A stretch of 64,000 nucleotides of DNA from Prinsepia uniflora (Eukaryota; Streptophyta; Magnoliopsida; Rosales; Rosaceae): positions 13,565,816-13,629,815 of the forward strand of contig CM064875.1 in assembly GCA_032719365.1 (NCBI GenBank), written 5' to 3'. A program made the position numbers and the translations under genes. The notes below the pieces were generated by a model. The model did no database searches, was not told the origin of the DNA, and worked only from the letters and a program-made list of their open reading frames with translations. Positions 11,207-24,253 of the stretch are shown here, one piece after another (position 1 is the stretch's first letter; each line of letters starts with the position of its first letter).

Positions 11207-14200
11207 ATGGTGGATCAGAGAAGCATAGTATCTTGTACCTTGGTGTTGTTGGTGGTATTGCTCTTTGAGCCCACATTTGAGCAGCAGAGCCAGCTACTGC
11301 CATTGGCTTCACCCACTGAGCGAGTGGCTCTGCTGGAGCTCAGGTCATCCTTAGGGCTGAGGAGCAGGGACTGGCCCATAAAGGCCGACCCTTGCTTCGT
11401 CTGGAGAGGTGTTGAATGCCAGAATGGTACAGTTGTTGGGATTAACATTTCTGGGTTTAGAAGAACTCGGCTTGGCAGTCAAAACCCACAATTTTCTGTC
11501 GATGCTTTAGCCAATTTCACCCTTTTGCAGTCTTTTAATGCCTCCAATTTCTTGCTTCCTGGTTCGATTCCGGACTGGTTTGGCCAGCAACTTGGGTCCC
11601 TGCAATTGCTCGATCTCACTTCTTGTTCTGTAAATGGTCCTATTCCATTTAGTCTTGGAAATTCAACCAATCTAACTGCTCTTTATTTGTCTCGTAATAA
11701 CCTTACTGGGAATATTCCTGCTAGTTTAAGCCAATTGTTAGGCCTTTCGGTTCTTGATCTTTCACGAAACCGGCTTACTGGATCCATTCCTACAACTTTT
11801 GGCAATCTTGGGAATCTTTCTGTTCTTGATATTTCTGGGAATTACTTATCCGGGTCAATTCCTCCTGGCATTGGGACGATCGTGAAGCTTCGATATTTGA
11901 ATGTTTCAAGCAACATGTTTTCTGCTCCCATACCTCCCCAACTGGGGGACCTTCGTAGCTTGGTTGACCTTGATCTCAGTGCCAATATATTGACCGGCTC
12001 AGTGCCTTCGGATTTGAGAGGATTAAGGAACTTGAAGAGAATGATAGTTGCAGACAATTTACTTAGCGGGACTTTGCCAGACAATCTGTTTCCTACTCTG
12101 ATGCAGTTGCAGGTCATAGTTCTTAAAAACAACGGTTTCACAGGTTTTCTTCCTGATGTGATTTGGTCATTGCCAGGATTGAGTCTCTTTGATGTGTCTG
12201 GCAATAATTTCACTGGTATGCTTCGCAATTCTAACTCGAATGCTAATGGCACAGCTGCAGTATTCAATATTTCTCATAACTTGTTCTATGGACATCTTAC
12301 GCCATTACTTGGAAGGTTCAATGTTATTGATATATCGGGAAACTACTTTGAAGGTGTGGTATCAGGCTATGTTGGCGCTAATGCATCCCTTGGCAGAAAT
12401 TGCCTCCAAAATGTGAAAAGTCAGAGGACTTTGGCTGAATGTTCTTCGTTTTATTCGCAGAGGGGTTTGGATTTTGATAATTTTGGAAAGCCAAATTCTA
12501 CACAACCTCCTCCAGCAGCACCGCCTGGGAAGAGCAATAAAAAGGTGATAATATTGGCAGCTGTTTTTGGGGGAGTTGGTTTAATTTTGCTTTTAGTGTT
12601 ATGCTTGGTGGTACTGCTATGTCAACGCAAGAAAAGTGCTACAAATCAAAGAGGGCTTGGGGTGGGGCCAGTTACCGGAGGCAGCGGTCTCCCACCACCT
12701 GGAGCATCAATTAACTATTCTAGTGTAGGAGATGCATTCACGTATCAGCAGCTGCTCCAAGCTGCAGGTGACTTCAGTAATACAAACTTGATCAAACATG
12801 GTCACTCAGGGGATCTTTTCCGGGGTGTCTTGGAAAATGGGATCCCTGTGGTCATCAAAAGGATTGATGTACGCTCAATTAAAAAGGAAGCATACCTTCA
12901 GGAATTGGACTTCTTTAGTAAGGTGCAGTATACGAGATTTGTTCCCGTTTTGGGACACTGTTTAGAGAATGAGAACGAGAAGTTTCTGGTCTACAAATTT
13001 ATGCCAAATGGGGACTTATCAAGTTCATTGTACAAGAAAATCAACACTGAGGATGATAGTTTACAGTCGTTGGATTGGATAACTAGATTAAAGATTGCAT
13101 TAGGTGCAGCAGAGGGTCTCTCTTATCTGCATCATGAGTGCAATCCCCCACTAGTGCACAGGTAAGTTAAGAGTTACCTTTTGCTATGTCACTTTTCCTT
13201 CTTGCATGGTTCTTTTACTCTCCATGCAATCTGGTTTTTGTAACTTGCTAGGCTTTGGTTGAATTATAACTTCAGTTAGTTCTTTCTTTGAGATGGATGC
13301 ATGCCTACAGGGTATATGCGCACAAATAAGACATGGATTTCTAGATGGATTGTATGTAGTATAACAATCCTCAGTAAGAGCAGTAATGTGCGACATTAGA
13401 AGTTAAACCCATTTGGCCTTCGAAAACGTTGATTTTTAGCGAAATCTACTTTTTCATTTCAGATTTGTCTATGACGGTAAAGCTAATGGTACACTGAATT
13501 GAATATGGCTTTAAAGAGGTTCTGTCATTCAAATTTTGCAGTCTCTGAAGATATTGGACTGAGATAAACCATACCCATATGTGATCCTGTCTGCATAATT
13601 TCATTATTTTTAGTCACAAAAGTAAAAAAACCCAAAGATGATTAAGATTTGATCTTATTGAGAAATGGATGTCTTACTCTATGACTTTTAGGGAACAAAA
13701 CAAGAGAACAATAGCCCGAGTGGATAAAAAACTATTTGATGGGTTTGGAAAATAAGGAGAAGATAATCACGATATTTTAGTTATATTTGAACTATATAAA
13801 TAGCTGCATCAATAATTTTGTTTTAACTTGTAAGAGGTTTTTATAATATGCCTGAGGCATAAAGTCGGATGCTTGAATGGTTCAAAAGCCAATTTGACTT
13901 TAGACTATATATCCAACACAATTCAGTATCAGATGGTAGTTGCAGTGGATAAGTTATTGATGTTTTTTTTCTTGTATATTTAAAGATCAGAATTGTTGTT
14001 AATGAAGTCTCACCATTTGATTTTATATAATTTACAAAGTAGTACATGTAGTGACATAGCTTTCTTTTGCTCACCAAAGGGATGTTCAAGCAAGCAGTAT
14101 ACTTCTTGATGATAAATTTGAAGTGCGGCTAGGGAGCCTGAGTGATGTATGCTCTCAAGAAGGAGATACTCATCAAAGCAGGATTACCAGGTTGCTGCGG

Positions 14201-15851
14201 TTGCCACAGTAAGTGTCCTACTAATAAATGTATCTATTTTATGCCAAAAAAAAAATTGTGTCTACTTACCTTTCTGTTTTTTTGAACATTTACTATTCCT
14301 GCATAAACATTTTCCCTCAGTTTTATATGTATTAATATTTATTTTGTTTGGATATATTACTCGATATACAGTCAGTTCAGTTTTATTTTGTATCCTCCTC
14401 CCTTCCCCATCCCCAAAAATTTTGAGTGGAGAATTATCATTGGTATTCCCTTGTTTTTAGCCGCGCTACCTCCATCTTCTCGCACCATTCCTCTGGCAGT
14501 CCCCCAAGTATCCGTGTGCAGTTTTCAAAACTAATACGGGGGGCAACGTTTCGTCTTATCATTATCATGTAACAAAATTTGTTTTTACTTTTGTACTGCA
14601 TCTTGCATTAGGTATATGTACACGTACTTCTGTGGTAAATATTTGATGTATTTTCTTGTATAAAATTCTTATTCGTTGTCTTTTTGCCATGCAGGTCATC
14701 TGAACAAGGTGCTTCTGGTATGTGCATATCTGATTACAAAACTTCACTAGTTTTTATGTCATTATTATTATCAATATGAAATATATATTCTTTCTATAGA
14801 AGGTTTATTAGGCATATCCTTTGAATTGTGGAAAGTTGTGTCATTAAAGGGCTCCATTTGGTTTGAAGAAAATAGTTCCACAGAAATCTATATGTCGGGT
14901 AAATATTTCTTATTCGTATCTAAAATGTACATAAATTTTTTCCAAGCCATATCGGCCTTTCTGTTTAACTTGGTTTTGGGGAATGATTTCTTGAGAAGGA
15001 AAAAGTTAAAAATTTATTTTCTATCCTGATGTTGAATGAAAGCCATAACCAAAATATAAGGAATAGTGACATGATTTCAACATGTTAAATCTGGGGTAGT
15101 TTATGCTCTTCCTATCACCAAGGCTTCTGGCTCTTATTAATTCATTCATGTGAAGTATGATCCTCCTCAAGGTTTTACTATTTTCTTATGCTAGAATAAC
15201 CCGTTTCTTTATGTTTCTATGAAATTACCAGGTTCAACGACAGCGTTATGTGCCTATGATGTTTACTGTTTTGGGAAGGTTTTGCTAGAACTAGTAACAG
15301 GAAAGTTGGGCATTAGTGCTTCCAGTGATTCCGAAATGAAGAAAATATTAGATCAGACACTACCGTACATCAGTATATATGACAAGGAACTGGTAACAAA
15401 AATTAAGGATCCATCTCTGTTAGTGGATGAGGATCTACTAGAGGAAGTGTGGGCCATGGCTGTTGTAGCCAAGTCCTGCCTAAATCCGAAACCCTCAAGG
15501 CGTCCTCTGATGAGATATATTCTCAAGGCATTGGAAAACCCACTGAAGGTGGTGAGGGAAGATAGTTCAGGCTCTGCAAGGCTACGAACAGCCTCTTCCA
15601 GAGGGTCTTGGAATGCTGCTGTGTTTGGTAGCTGGCGCAGTTCGTCTGAAGTAGTGGTAATACCTGGAGCCTCTACCACCAAAGGGGAAGGAGGGAGCGG
15701 ATTAAAACATTCGGGAACCTCTGGTTCACAGGGAAGTGGCCCCAATGGTGGTGGTGGTGGTGAACATTCATCCTCACGCAGGCGGCATTCTAGGGATATA
15801 TTCCCCGAGCCATCCGGAGTACAAGATGTAGAGAGACCTGAGCAGGACTAG
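11207..15851 (+). CDS. LRR receptor-like protein, probable pseudokinase (four coding exons)
   Basis: The coding exons are 11207-13161, 14080-14208, 14695-14717 and 15232-15851. All introns are GT-AG and phases agree, giving 908 residues. Order: signal peptide (about 1-25); an N-terminal LRR cap with DPC..WRGVEC (about 60-72); about nine leucine-rich repeats (about 107-350) with many N-glycosylation sites; a Pro/Ser-rich linker; one membrane helix (about 447-470) followed by QRKK; a kinase-like domain from about 510; and a Gly/Ser-rich C-tail. The kinase lysine is present (VIK, K551) and HRD is kept (651-653), but the following position is Gln (HRDVQASS). The DFG triad is replaced by Ser-Leu-Ser (671-673) and the glycine loop is degenerate (GHSGDLF), so catalysis is unlikely. 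Architecture and length resemble Arabidopsis At2g16250-type LRR kinases; that match is from memory. It probably acts at the plasma membrane as a signalling co-receptor or scaffold. The ligand is unknown. Confidence 0.93.
14695..14717 (+). other. 23-nt microexon of the receptor kinase gene
   Basis: It is bounded by TTGCCATGCAG and GTATGTGC. It supplies the last base of Gln695, then SSEQGAS, then the first base of Gly703. Without it the flanking exons are out of frame (exon 2 ends with two codon bases and exon 4 starts with two). Its inclusion is therefore needed for the 908-residue product. It encodes part of the region where an activation loop would be. Confidence 0.8.
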
Positions 15852-16113
15852 CAGAAAATTCATGTTGATTGTTGTTGATTCTTTGTTAATAATACACAGC
15901 AGGCTTATTTGAATGCCTGTCTGTTGTTTGGTTCCCTATGGAGGGTGGTGTTTCAAGCCGATTTTTGTACATGAAGGTGGTGATGTACCATAGTTTGCAG
16001 TTTCTTTGAAAGGACAGTAATTTTGAAGTTGCATGAAATTGCTTTGAGGATGAAATTGGACACACAAAATTTGGTAATAGAGAGTGGTTGGGGGGTGCCA
16101 TTGACGGATGTGG
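15852..16113 (+). other. 3' UTR and downstream sequence of the receptor kinase gene
   Basis: It follows the TAG at 15849-15851. An AATAAT word near 15887 could serve as the polyadenylation signal. The stretch ends at a poly-T run (16114-16129) that I assign to an antisense LINE tail. Confidence 0.5.
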
Positions 16114-17879
16114 TTTTTTTTTTTTTTTTAAATAAAAAATGCTTGTTCATTACTAAGAACCAACAAATACAGAAAAATGAAAATTCAATAATAAAAACAT
16201 CCTAAAAATATAAATAAATTTAGAAAAAATATAAATAAATTTAGAAAAAATAAAAATTCCAAATATAAACCCTCTATTTGAAATTAGGGAAAATTACACA
16301 TCTCTTGTAGCTTTCCTACCAAGTTGCCATAGCCACCACAGAACCACGAAGTCATAGACACCAATTAATAGAGGAGTTAAACTGAAGAACCAACTAGAAA
16401 ATGGGGGTGAGTTAGTCACTCACACACAAGGTGCTCCCATAATTCATTCAACGAGTGCATCATGCACTTTAACAATAACCCAAAACCACCACGAGCAGAT
16501 TCGTAATGGAGGGGTTAGGGGCGAAATCTGGTGGCTGAAAATCTAAGGCGAGTAGCAACTAAAAATATTTGGTGAGGGGTAGGAAGAGAATGAGAGTTCA
16601 AATCAGGAGTAGTATTTAGAGACACCATAAAAGGTGAAGCAAAAATCACCACATAGGTGGAACTGATAAAAGCCACAAAGCGCGGAGAAACCATCAAGAG
16701 GAAAAGAGAATATGGAGAAGAAGGAGAAGATGAAGCAAAAATAAAGAAAAAAGGGGATGGAGAAATCTAGAGAATGAGAAGATGGAAAAAGAAAAAGAAA
16801 AAGGAAGATGCAGAAGACGGTGAATAAGAAGAGGATGAGGAGAAGAAGAGGGGAAGAAATGAGGAAGAGAAGATAAGAGAAAATGGGGAAAACAAGGGGG
16901 TGCCACCGACCTTCCCAAAGGGGCCCGCGGCTAAGGTTGGGTTGAAATTTTTTTTCTCTGCTAAGGAGAGAGAGAACAGGGAAAACCGTCTAGAGAAAAC
17001 CCATTGGCGGAAGAACTTGTCTTCAGAGTTTTAGAGTCTTGGCATGGAAGAACTTGTCTCATTCGTTCACAAATCGAACTCTGGACTTCAACTTCCAACA
17101 AATTTCCTCATTCAATAGCGTTGCTTTCAACTCCTTTACCAAACCCTGAACTCTGTGGGACTCAAACAAGGCCCCTGATAAGCTTTTCATAGCCCATCTA
17201 TTAACATCTTCAATATGTAGGCAACCATTTTTTCTTCCTCCAAGATAATAGGCCACACCAAAAAACTATTTAGCTTGTCCGTAATCTACGCAGTTGCTTC
17301 CTTGAAATTGATCTGTTGTCAGGATTTGTGAATCTCCCCAATACATCCCCACTCATAACCTCATCTTGGATGATAAATGAATCGTTTTTTTCTTCGCTAT
17401 TTTTTTTATAAGTGACAAGAGATAACATTGCATGGTCAGAGCTTTGGGTTACCATATGTGTTACCTAAGTATCTGGATACCATTGAATTCATTGGTCAAA
17501 ATCTAGCCTTCTATTAAGACGTGCTTGAATGTATCCATTTTCTTATTATATCTTCTTGTGAAGGGATGCCCTTTAATCCTAGATCCAGAATGCTGCAATT
17601 TGACATAAAGTACCTAAACCTTCTCATGCTATTTTTCAGTTTTGAAGTTTCCCTCAGACTTTTCTTCATTACTAAGTATATCATTAAAATCACTAGCTAC
17701 TTAAAAAACGTCATCAAAATTCTTAATACTTAATTTGGTCTTGTAAAATGTTTCACTGTTTCTCCCTTGTTCTACCATCAATACTTGCATACACTGCATA
17801 TAATCTCAACATTTTACTTGGACTCCCCACTTGAATAAGGACTTCGATGAAAAAAATCCGTATATTCGATCAACTAATA
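16114..17879 (-). mobile_element. Antisense L1-type LINE fragment, 3' side
   Basis: The run of 16 T at 16114-16129 reads as a poly-A tail on the minus strand. On that strand, about 17880 down to 16990 shows decayed L1-type ORF2 sequence. The endonuclease part has DFNDIL, a KGHPFT block and SDHAML. Downstream, LLNEEICWKLKSRV matches the linker before the reverse transcriptase. Several stops break it. The reverse transcriptase is missing: 16130-16985 is a purine/pyrimidine-biased, non-coding stretch, so the copy is internally deleted or composite. The N-terminal part continues at 38501-38732, beyond the copia insertion. Confidence 0.65.
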
Positions 17880-18046
17880 TGTTGTAAATAGTATATGCTG
17901 TGGCTATTCATGTAAGGGTATGAAATGTATTTAGTCATTAGTGAAAGGGTAGATAGGTCATTGTTCAATGTACTAAACCCTAATCTTATTTCTATTTAAG
18001 GATTAAGTTAGCTGATGAATGAATACTCTGAATGTAATTCACAACA
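17880..18046 (+). repeat. 5' LTR of the Ty1/copia element
   Basis: It runs TGTTGT...CACAACA, 167 bp, and pairs with 38334-38500. It is followed at once by TGTTATCAACATGA, which occupies the primer-binding-site position. That differs from the usual initiator-Met site and may be diverged. Confidence 0.88.
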
Positions 18047-18391
18047 TGTTATCAACATGAATTTACCGCTGAAAATATTCCCACATTCTAGGTCAAAGAG
18101 GGTACGATTTCCTCTCATCTCTCACGGCCGCACACCCTCCTTCATTATGATCTTCCTCCTTTATCCCATCATCAATCAATGGTTTTCTCGACTCCGACGA
18201 GCCCTAGAATTAATCAACGATTGAAGAATTCAAACAAGGCTGATGCTCGTCTCACTGTTCTCCTACCAACCACGTCTACCACTACCACATCACCAGATGG
18301 TTACATGAGTGTGCCAACCGTCAATTCCTCCTTAGATGGCGGCAATTGTTGATTCCTCGTTGCCACTACCAATGTTAAAGGAAACCATTAC
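18047..18391 (+). other. Copia leader, unrecognised sequence
   Basis: This is the sequence between the copia 5' LTR and the nested solo LTR. Conceptual reading shows no gag motif that I recognise. It continues after the solo LTR at 21404. Confidence 0.5.
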
Positions 18392-21300
18392 TGTAACGAC
18401 CCGTCCTGAATTCCTAGATTAGATTAGTGACTAATCACGATTAGTGAGGTTAATTGGTGATTAGTTGGGCGAAATCGGGCGAACGATGCAAAATGACCGT
18501 TTTGCCCCTAGAATGGGCAAACGTTGACTTTTCATTCTGGTGGTCAAACGGACTTTGATCGATGACCGTGACGTAGTTCGTGACGTCATGAGTTCATAGA
18601 CAGGTGGAACGTTCAATTCCGACATTCGAGGAAGAAGTTATGACGTTCGGAAGTTAAGGAGCATTTTGATAATTTTGGTTAAAAGTGGTAAAATGTTGAC
18701 TTTTGGACTAGGAGGTCCGATGGCCGAGGGCCAAGGGCCAAGGACCGTTACGTAGATCGGGATGATACGAATCCATGGACAAGCGGCATGCTGAAATCGG
18801 ACTTCGAACGGGGAAGTTATAGGTCACGGAAGGTCGATTTCACTATGCACGTACTTCGAGACGATGCTGATTTGGCAATATCTGATTGGGCAGATATTTT
18901 GAGTGGGACCCATGGATGAGTGTCACTCATCCCATTGGCTAAAATCCCTAAATTGTGGATCTCACTAATTAAATAATATTAAATTAATTATTTTATAATC
19001 TAATCTTTTAACATTCAATCCTAGCCATCCATTTCAACTTAATCTCTCAATCTTCACCACTCATCTCATCTGATCCATCTCTCTCTCATCAGATATTATC
19101 ATTTTCTTCTTTGTTCTTCTTCAAACCCGAACCTATATGCACCATTTTCTCCATTTTTCTTCAAACTCGAAACACACACACACACCATCACCCTAGCTCA
19201 TCTTCATCTGTGCTTGTGTGTGAGCGTGAGGGAGTGAGAGGAAAGAATGAGAGGCTGAATGGTGGCCCACGGCGGTGGCCACGGCGAGGAGAGCCAACTC
19301 GTAAGGTGATTTTTATTTCAAAATTTGGAAATCAGTTTTTAGTGGGTTTTCATCAAACCTAAGGATTAGTGAATGCTTATGGGGACTTTAGGAGACAGAT
19401 GAGATGGTTTTCGAGGGCTTGAACGGCTAGAATGCATGGAGGAGGAAGGTTGCAGCAGCCGTCGCCATTGTCGACGTGTGAGGCATGATTTTCACGGTTG
19501 TTACTATGTTTTTAGTAGTTAAAATGATAGGAAATGGGACTAGGAACAAGTAGGGATTGAAATGGGTTGAAAATGTTACTATGTTTAACACGTGAAATCT
19601 TCTATTCGATGTAACGAACATTTTGGGACTAGTTTCGTGTCGATCGAACACCGTCTCGATAATGTTCGGGGCATCTGAAGGTTTCGGATCGGGATTTAAA
19701 ATAGTTAAAAATTTCAAAATATTACGGGGCTTTAGTGGGAGGTTATTTAAGTAGTTAGTACCCTTCTATTACGATTTGGACAGGTTTGGGAGTCCCGGTG
19801 ATGGTGATTGGCTAGGGAGAGCCTTATGGTACCATTATCGAAGCGGCAGCTCGGACGGTCTGTGAGTAGACCTTGATTTTCTAAATTGGTGCATGCATAA
19901 ATGTTTATTATATGTTTTAATACATGTTTGGTAATTCCATGGGTGCATTTGGTTGTGGTTACGTATAAGCACGTATTTCGAGGTTTCAGCCTTATACGGG
20001 TCGGTATTTCTTTAATGGTCTAAATGAAATGGATTTGGATTTCTGAAAGGATAAACTTGGGTATGAGACCCATTTGGTTTTGTCTCGGGCATATGACCCT
20101 ATTGATGACCTACGGGTCTAAATCGTAGTCGCGGCGAGTGCTATGTGCACGGCGACAGACGATACGACGCTCGCCTCCGGTTTGGGATGTGTTCCTTCCG
20201 GAGAGGTCGCAATTCACGATCTGTGGTCGGGTAGCCGATGGAGGCTCGACTTCGGAGTGCTGACGGTTCAGGATATCGATCGGTGATGAGTGCACCATGA
20301 TCTTGTGGTGGTGGTTGATTCGTTCACGGCGACATACCAGGATTGAGGGCGGTTCTGGATGGATGGTTGCACGCATCACTACGATCGGAGTCGTGACTGA
20401 CCCTTAGATATCGGGCCCGATGCCCAGCTGATGTCATATGTTCGGGTACGAGACCCAGTTGTTTTACATTGATTATTTCGAGTCAGGGACCCTAGATGGA
20501 TTTCCAAGTTCATGGCGGTTTATGGGAACCGGAATGAACCCTGGAAAGGTTATTGTGGTACATGACGGTTTATGGGAACCGGGCATGAACCCTTAAATGG
20601 ATGTTATAGATCATGATGATTCAGGGGGACCGGGCATGAATGTTAATGTTATGTATATATATGTATTCATATACCTTCCTTTACTTGTACTATCTCCTAC
20701 GGGGAGGGTCGTTGGCCTGGGTGGACTCCGGAGTCGTCACGGAGCACCGACTGAGTGGAGTCGCCCCCCAGTTGGGTTCCTTACTCTCAGGAAGGCATGG
20801 ATCGTAACCTCAGGACGGGTCATTGGTCTACGGACATTGACCTTGGACTCTGAGAGACTTGGGTTTGAGACCCCGGGTAGCACGCGCGTAGCTTTGGAAA
20901 CCATGACAGGATTGGTTGTGTGAATTATATGTATATATGATATATATGATATATATGATATGTGATATGTGATGTGCACAGGATTTGGGCAGTGGCCCGT
21001 GTACATGGTTTCATGATGGTTTTGGGCTGAGTCCCTTATGGATTTGGACAGTGGCCCGTATATTTGATTTGATTATGGCTTTGGGCTTAGTTCCCACAAA
21101 TGGTTTCTTTTGGATAAATGTTTATCGAAGGCTTGCATTCTTTTTAGTGAAGGATACAAATGTCTTCGTTAAAATGTTTTTACAAACTCTTGTTTTGTCC
21201 ACTCACAGCTTTTAATGTTTTGACTGCCCTTCAGGTTGATAGCGGGTGTGGACTGTAGCAGTATCTCCTCCGGATCCTGGCGTACTCTGATAGCCCGAAA

Positions 21301-21398
21301 GGGCAAAGGTCAGAAATATCCCTTTCCTGACACCTTGTGTCAGACGGGAGCAGGGTCATCCCTCATTAATTCCAGGGGGATTGGGATGGGTCCTGTCA
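18392..21398 (+). mobile_element. Solo LTR, family A, with ATTAC target duplication
   Basis: It begins TGTAACGACCCGTCC and ends GGGTCCTGTCA, about 3.0 kb. It is flanked by ATTAC on both sides (18387-18391 and 21399-21403), as expected for integrase-made 5-bp duplication. No internal region is present, so it is a solo LTR left by LTR-LTR recombination. It carries the intron-like module 19862-21234 (GTGAGT ... CCTTCAG/G), a series of GGG..CCC hairpins and the terminal GTCAGACGGGAGCAGGG motif. It has no coding capacity. Confidence 0.92.
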
Positions 21399-21403
21399 AT
21401 TAC

Positions 21404-21780
21404 GGTGCGCCCACTGCCTACGATTTACCCACGTGGAAGAGTCTGTCTCTCACCAAGCTTAACCCGCAAGAGTACAACACCTACATCACCGAAGATCGTG
21501 TCACACGTCTTCACCGAGTCGAACCATTAATGCCTTATGCCAAATCTACGACTAGCCCATGGGTCTTTCAAACCAAGGACGATATCGTTTTCAGAGACCT
21601 TATGTTCCATAAAAATTGCGCATAAATTTCCAACACACAACTTGAAAATTGTCGGTGCATCGCCGGAAGAGAAACCAGCGGTTTCCATATAAGGTTACCA
21701 ATGATATGCTGCTTTTCTCATGGTATGGACACCACCACTAACACCGGGTCCACACTGATGTCTAATAGGTCGTTAATAAA
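21404..21780 (+). pseudogene. Unrecognised exon-like coding fragment inside the copia element
   Basis: Directly after the solo LTR an open stretch of about 74 codons reads GAPTAYDLPTWKSL through RVTRLHRVEPLMPYAK to HKNCA and a stop at about 21624. With the LTR removed the frame continues backward to VATTNVKGNHY before a stop. The amino-acid composition looks protein-like. It does not match the copia gag that I know and I cannot name the family. It could be a diverged gag part or a captured host fragment. Confidence 0.35.
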
Positions 21781-24190
21781 GCATTATTTTATATTATTTT
21801 ATACCCTTTATACTTAACTTTTAATATTAAAATAATAAATTATTAGAGAAAATATTATATTTTGTGATATTTTTGTTTAAATAAATAAAGCTTGTAATTT
21901 GGAGTATTTTGGCGAAAGAATCGTCCCAATCAGAATTATAACGAAGAAAATATGGACGAAATTCGATTGAATTATATATTTTAATTATTATTATTATTAT
22001 TATTCCTTTCTTTTGCTCAGTCCAAATCCACAAGAACAAACCCAAAATTGAATTTGCAAAGTCCATATTTCGCAGCCCAGGAACCCAGCTGCAGCCCAGC
22101 CCGTAACGCTCGCTCCAGCTCGGCCACCAGTTGCAAGCCCAGAAGCCCAAAATCCGGCCCAAGCCCGCATCAGTCTTCCTCCCAGCCCATCAGAGCCGTC
22201 GATCAGCGCCTGCCGAGCCGCCTTCCTTCCGTTTGGCACGCGCGTCCCGAATTACCTGGTCTCCCTCAGCACGCTTGTGTCGAACCAGCCAATTGTCTGT
22301 CAGTAGGCGTGCACCAAACCCCTACCTAATCTGCCAGTTGCCTGCCACCGATTTTTGTCTTGTCTTTTCAGCTGCTCTTAGCCGAATTCAGCCCATTATT
22401 TTCTGCACCAGCCAAACCACTTCCACCTGCTCCCTCCTGCTTCAGTTTTGGCAGATTTCCAGCACAAAATCAGCTCAAACCATCCTTAAAATCATCATTG
22501 TTCATCATTTCATTTATTTATTTATATTAATTTTTATTTAAATTTTGGTAGCTTTTTCTCCCTATAAATAGGGGTGCATTTCACTTGTTTAGGGGTCCCC
22601 AATTGTCCCATTTTGTTTCTCTTTTTAGTTTAGGTTCTAATATTTCTCTCTAGTTCTTTTCTTCTTTTAGTTCATCTTCTTTAGTTTTGTTCTTTGTTTT
22701 TGTTCTTTATTTTTGGGGACCATTTTAACTTCTTATAGATTTTATTATTAATTGGCTTTTTTTTTTTTTAATTCTTGTTATTAATTTATGTTATTTTTAT
22801 ATTAGTTCTTAATTTCATTTCTTCTTTACTTTATTCTTATGATTTTTCTTTGAGATCTCTTAAACACATTTTTATGTTTTCCTTAAGAAATACCTAGGCC
22901 GAGTATTTTCGAAATAATTCTAGAATTTAAGTACGAATTCTTATCTTTTATCCTCTATCTTAATAAGGTTCCAGCCGTTGTTCGGTGTTATTTATGAATA
23001 ACATTCCATTGTTTCCATCAACTTTCGAAATCATAAGCTGTTTTTAGATTCTGAAAGTGTAACTTTATTTCCTTTACTTAAATTCTTGTTATTGTTTCGG
23101 TTTACTTATATTTCAATATATGTGTTGGTATTTTCTTTCTAATATTTGTAAATGTGAATACAATCTCCATGTGTTTTATTTTTTGAATTTCATTTACTTC
23201 ATATGTTTTAGCGTTTAACCTTCAATTTAACGCTAAGTGTTTATGACCGTTGTTCGGTGCACTTATAATAGGATTGAAGAGATTTAAATGTTTGACTCAC
23301 ATTGAAGTCAATAACATAAGGTGAATCGTATTATAAGTGTTTATGACCGCTGTTCGGTGCATTTATAATATTAAAAAATGTATGCATGTAATTAAGATGA
23401 TGAAAGTAGAATTTCGGGATTGGTTCAATATGAGCAAAATGTTAGAGTGTTGGTAAAAATATGTGTTGAAAAAAGTTCACTTGTGCAAAGGTTAAAGTAG
23501 AAGTAGAATTAAATTCTTAATTATTTTTACTTGTTTTCTTTATTCTATGATTACAATTTTTCAAACCCCCCATTTAATTCTTTATTCTTTTATTCTTTAT
23601 TTTATTAATTCATTAATTCATTAATTCTTTATTATTTAATTATTTAATTATTTAATTATTTAATTCATTATTCTTTGATTATTCATTATTCTTTTGAACT
23701 AACATATTATTAATGTTCCCTAATTTCCCCGGTTAACAACGATCCCTATTTAACAATACTACAACTACACAAAAAAAGTTTAATTTGCATAATACTCAAA
23801 TTACGTATTTAATTTAATGCGTAGTTTGAGCGTTGTCAATGTCGGTCCACTACGATGAACCACTCCATTATTGAATAAGCAAGTGAAGAAGATAAGTTTT
23901 AATCTCCTTAATTAATTATGCTTCTTGTTATTAATTGGGTTGAATTTCACAAAATAATTGGGCTAGCATTATTATTGGGTTGAATTTCACAAAACTTATG
24001 GCTAACATCATTATATGGGCATATGATATAATTTATAGGGTTATCGTGAGTAATTGGGTTAGTCACCCATGTAATTATAATTGCATAATTGGGTCACTCA
24101 CTCCTCACTTTACATAGCATCACCTGTAGTTTTTTCTCATAATTGATATTTAATGGAACACGATAATGCCAAAATCAACTGCTACGTTGT
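21781..24190. repeat. Unclassified non-coding repeat with LTR-like promoter
   Basis: CTATAAATAGGGG near 22562 resembles the TATA box plus start region of plant LTR or pararetroviral promoters. It is followed by a long T-rich leader. The motif CCG(T/C)TGTTCGGTG occurs three times (about 22975, 23247, 23346), twice inside a GTGTTTATGACCG context. TTGGGTTGAATTTCACAAAA is repeated at about 23936 and 23978. An ATTTAATT-type microsatellite lies at 23600-23670. No ends or target duplications could be defined. Confidence 0.4.
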
Positions 24191-24253
24191 TTACTGTTTG
24201 AATGATGATAATATGATAATATATGATGATTTGATATTTATATGATATATATA

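Noticed and set aside
15353..15745. Antisense frame over receptor kinase exon 4
   Set aside because: It is a shadow of the sense coding sequence, whose splice phases and homology are consistent.
16694..16918. Phe/Leu/Ser-rich reverse frame
   Set aside because: It is a purine-rich strand read backwards, giving low-complexity peptide with no domain.
20110..20379. Frames conserved among family A LTR copies (also 25187-25410 and 59607-59876)
   Set aside because: The frames reflect shared LTR sequence. Start, stop and frame shift between copies and there is no codon-like pattern of change.
22048..22541. Two overlapping Ser/Pro-rich frames
   Set aside because: They overlap in different frames in a GC-rich LTR-like leader just before a TATA box, with no recognisable domain.
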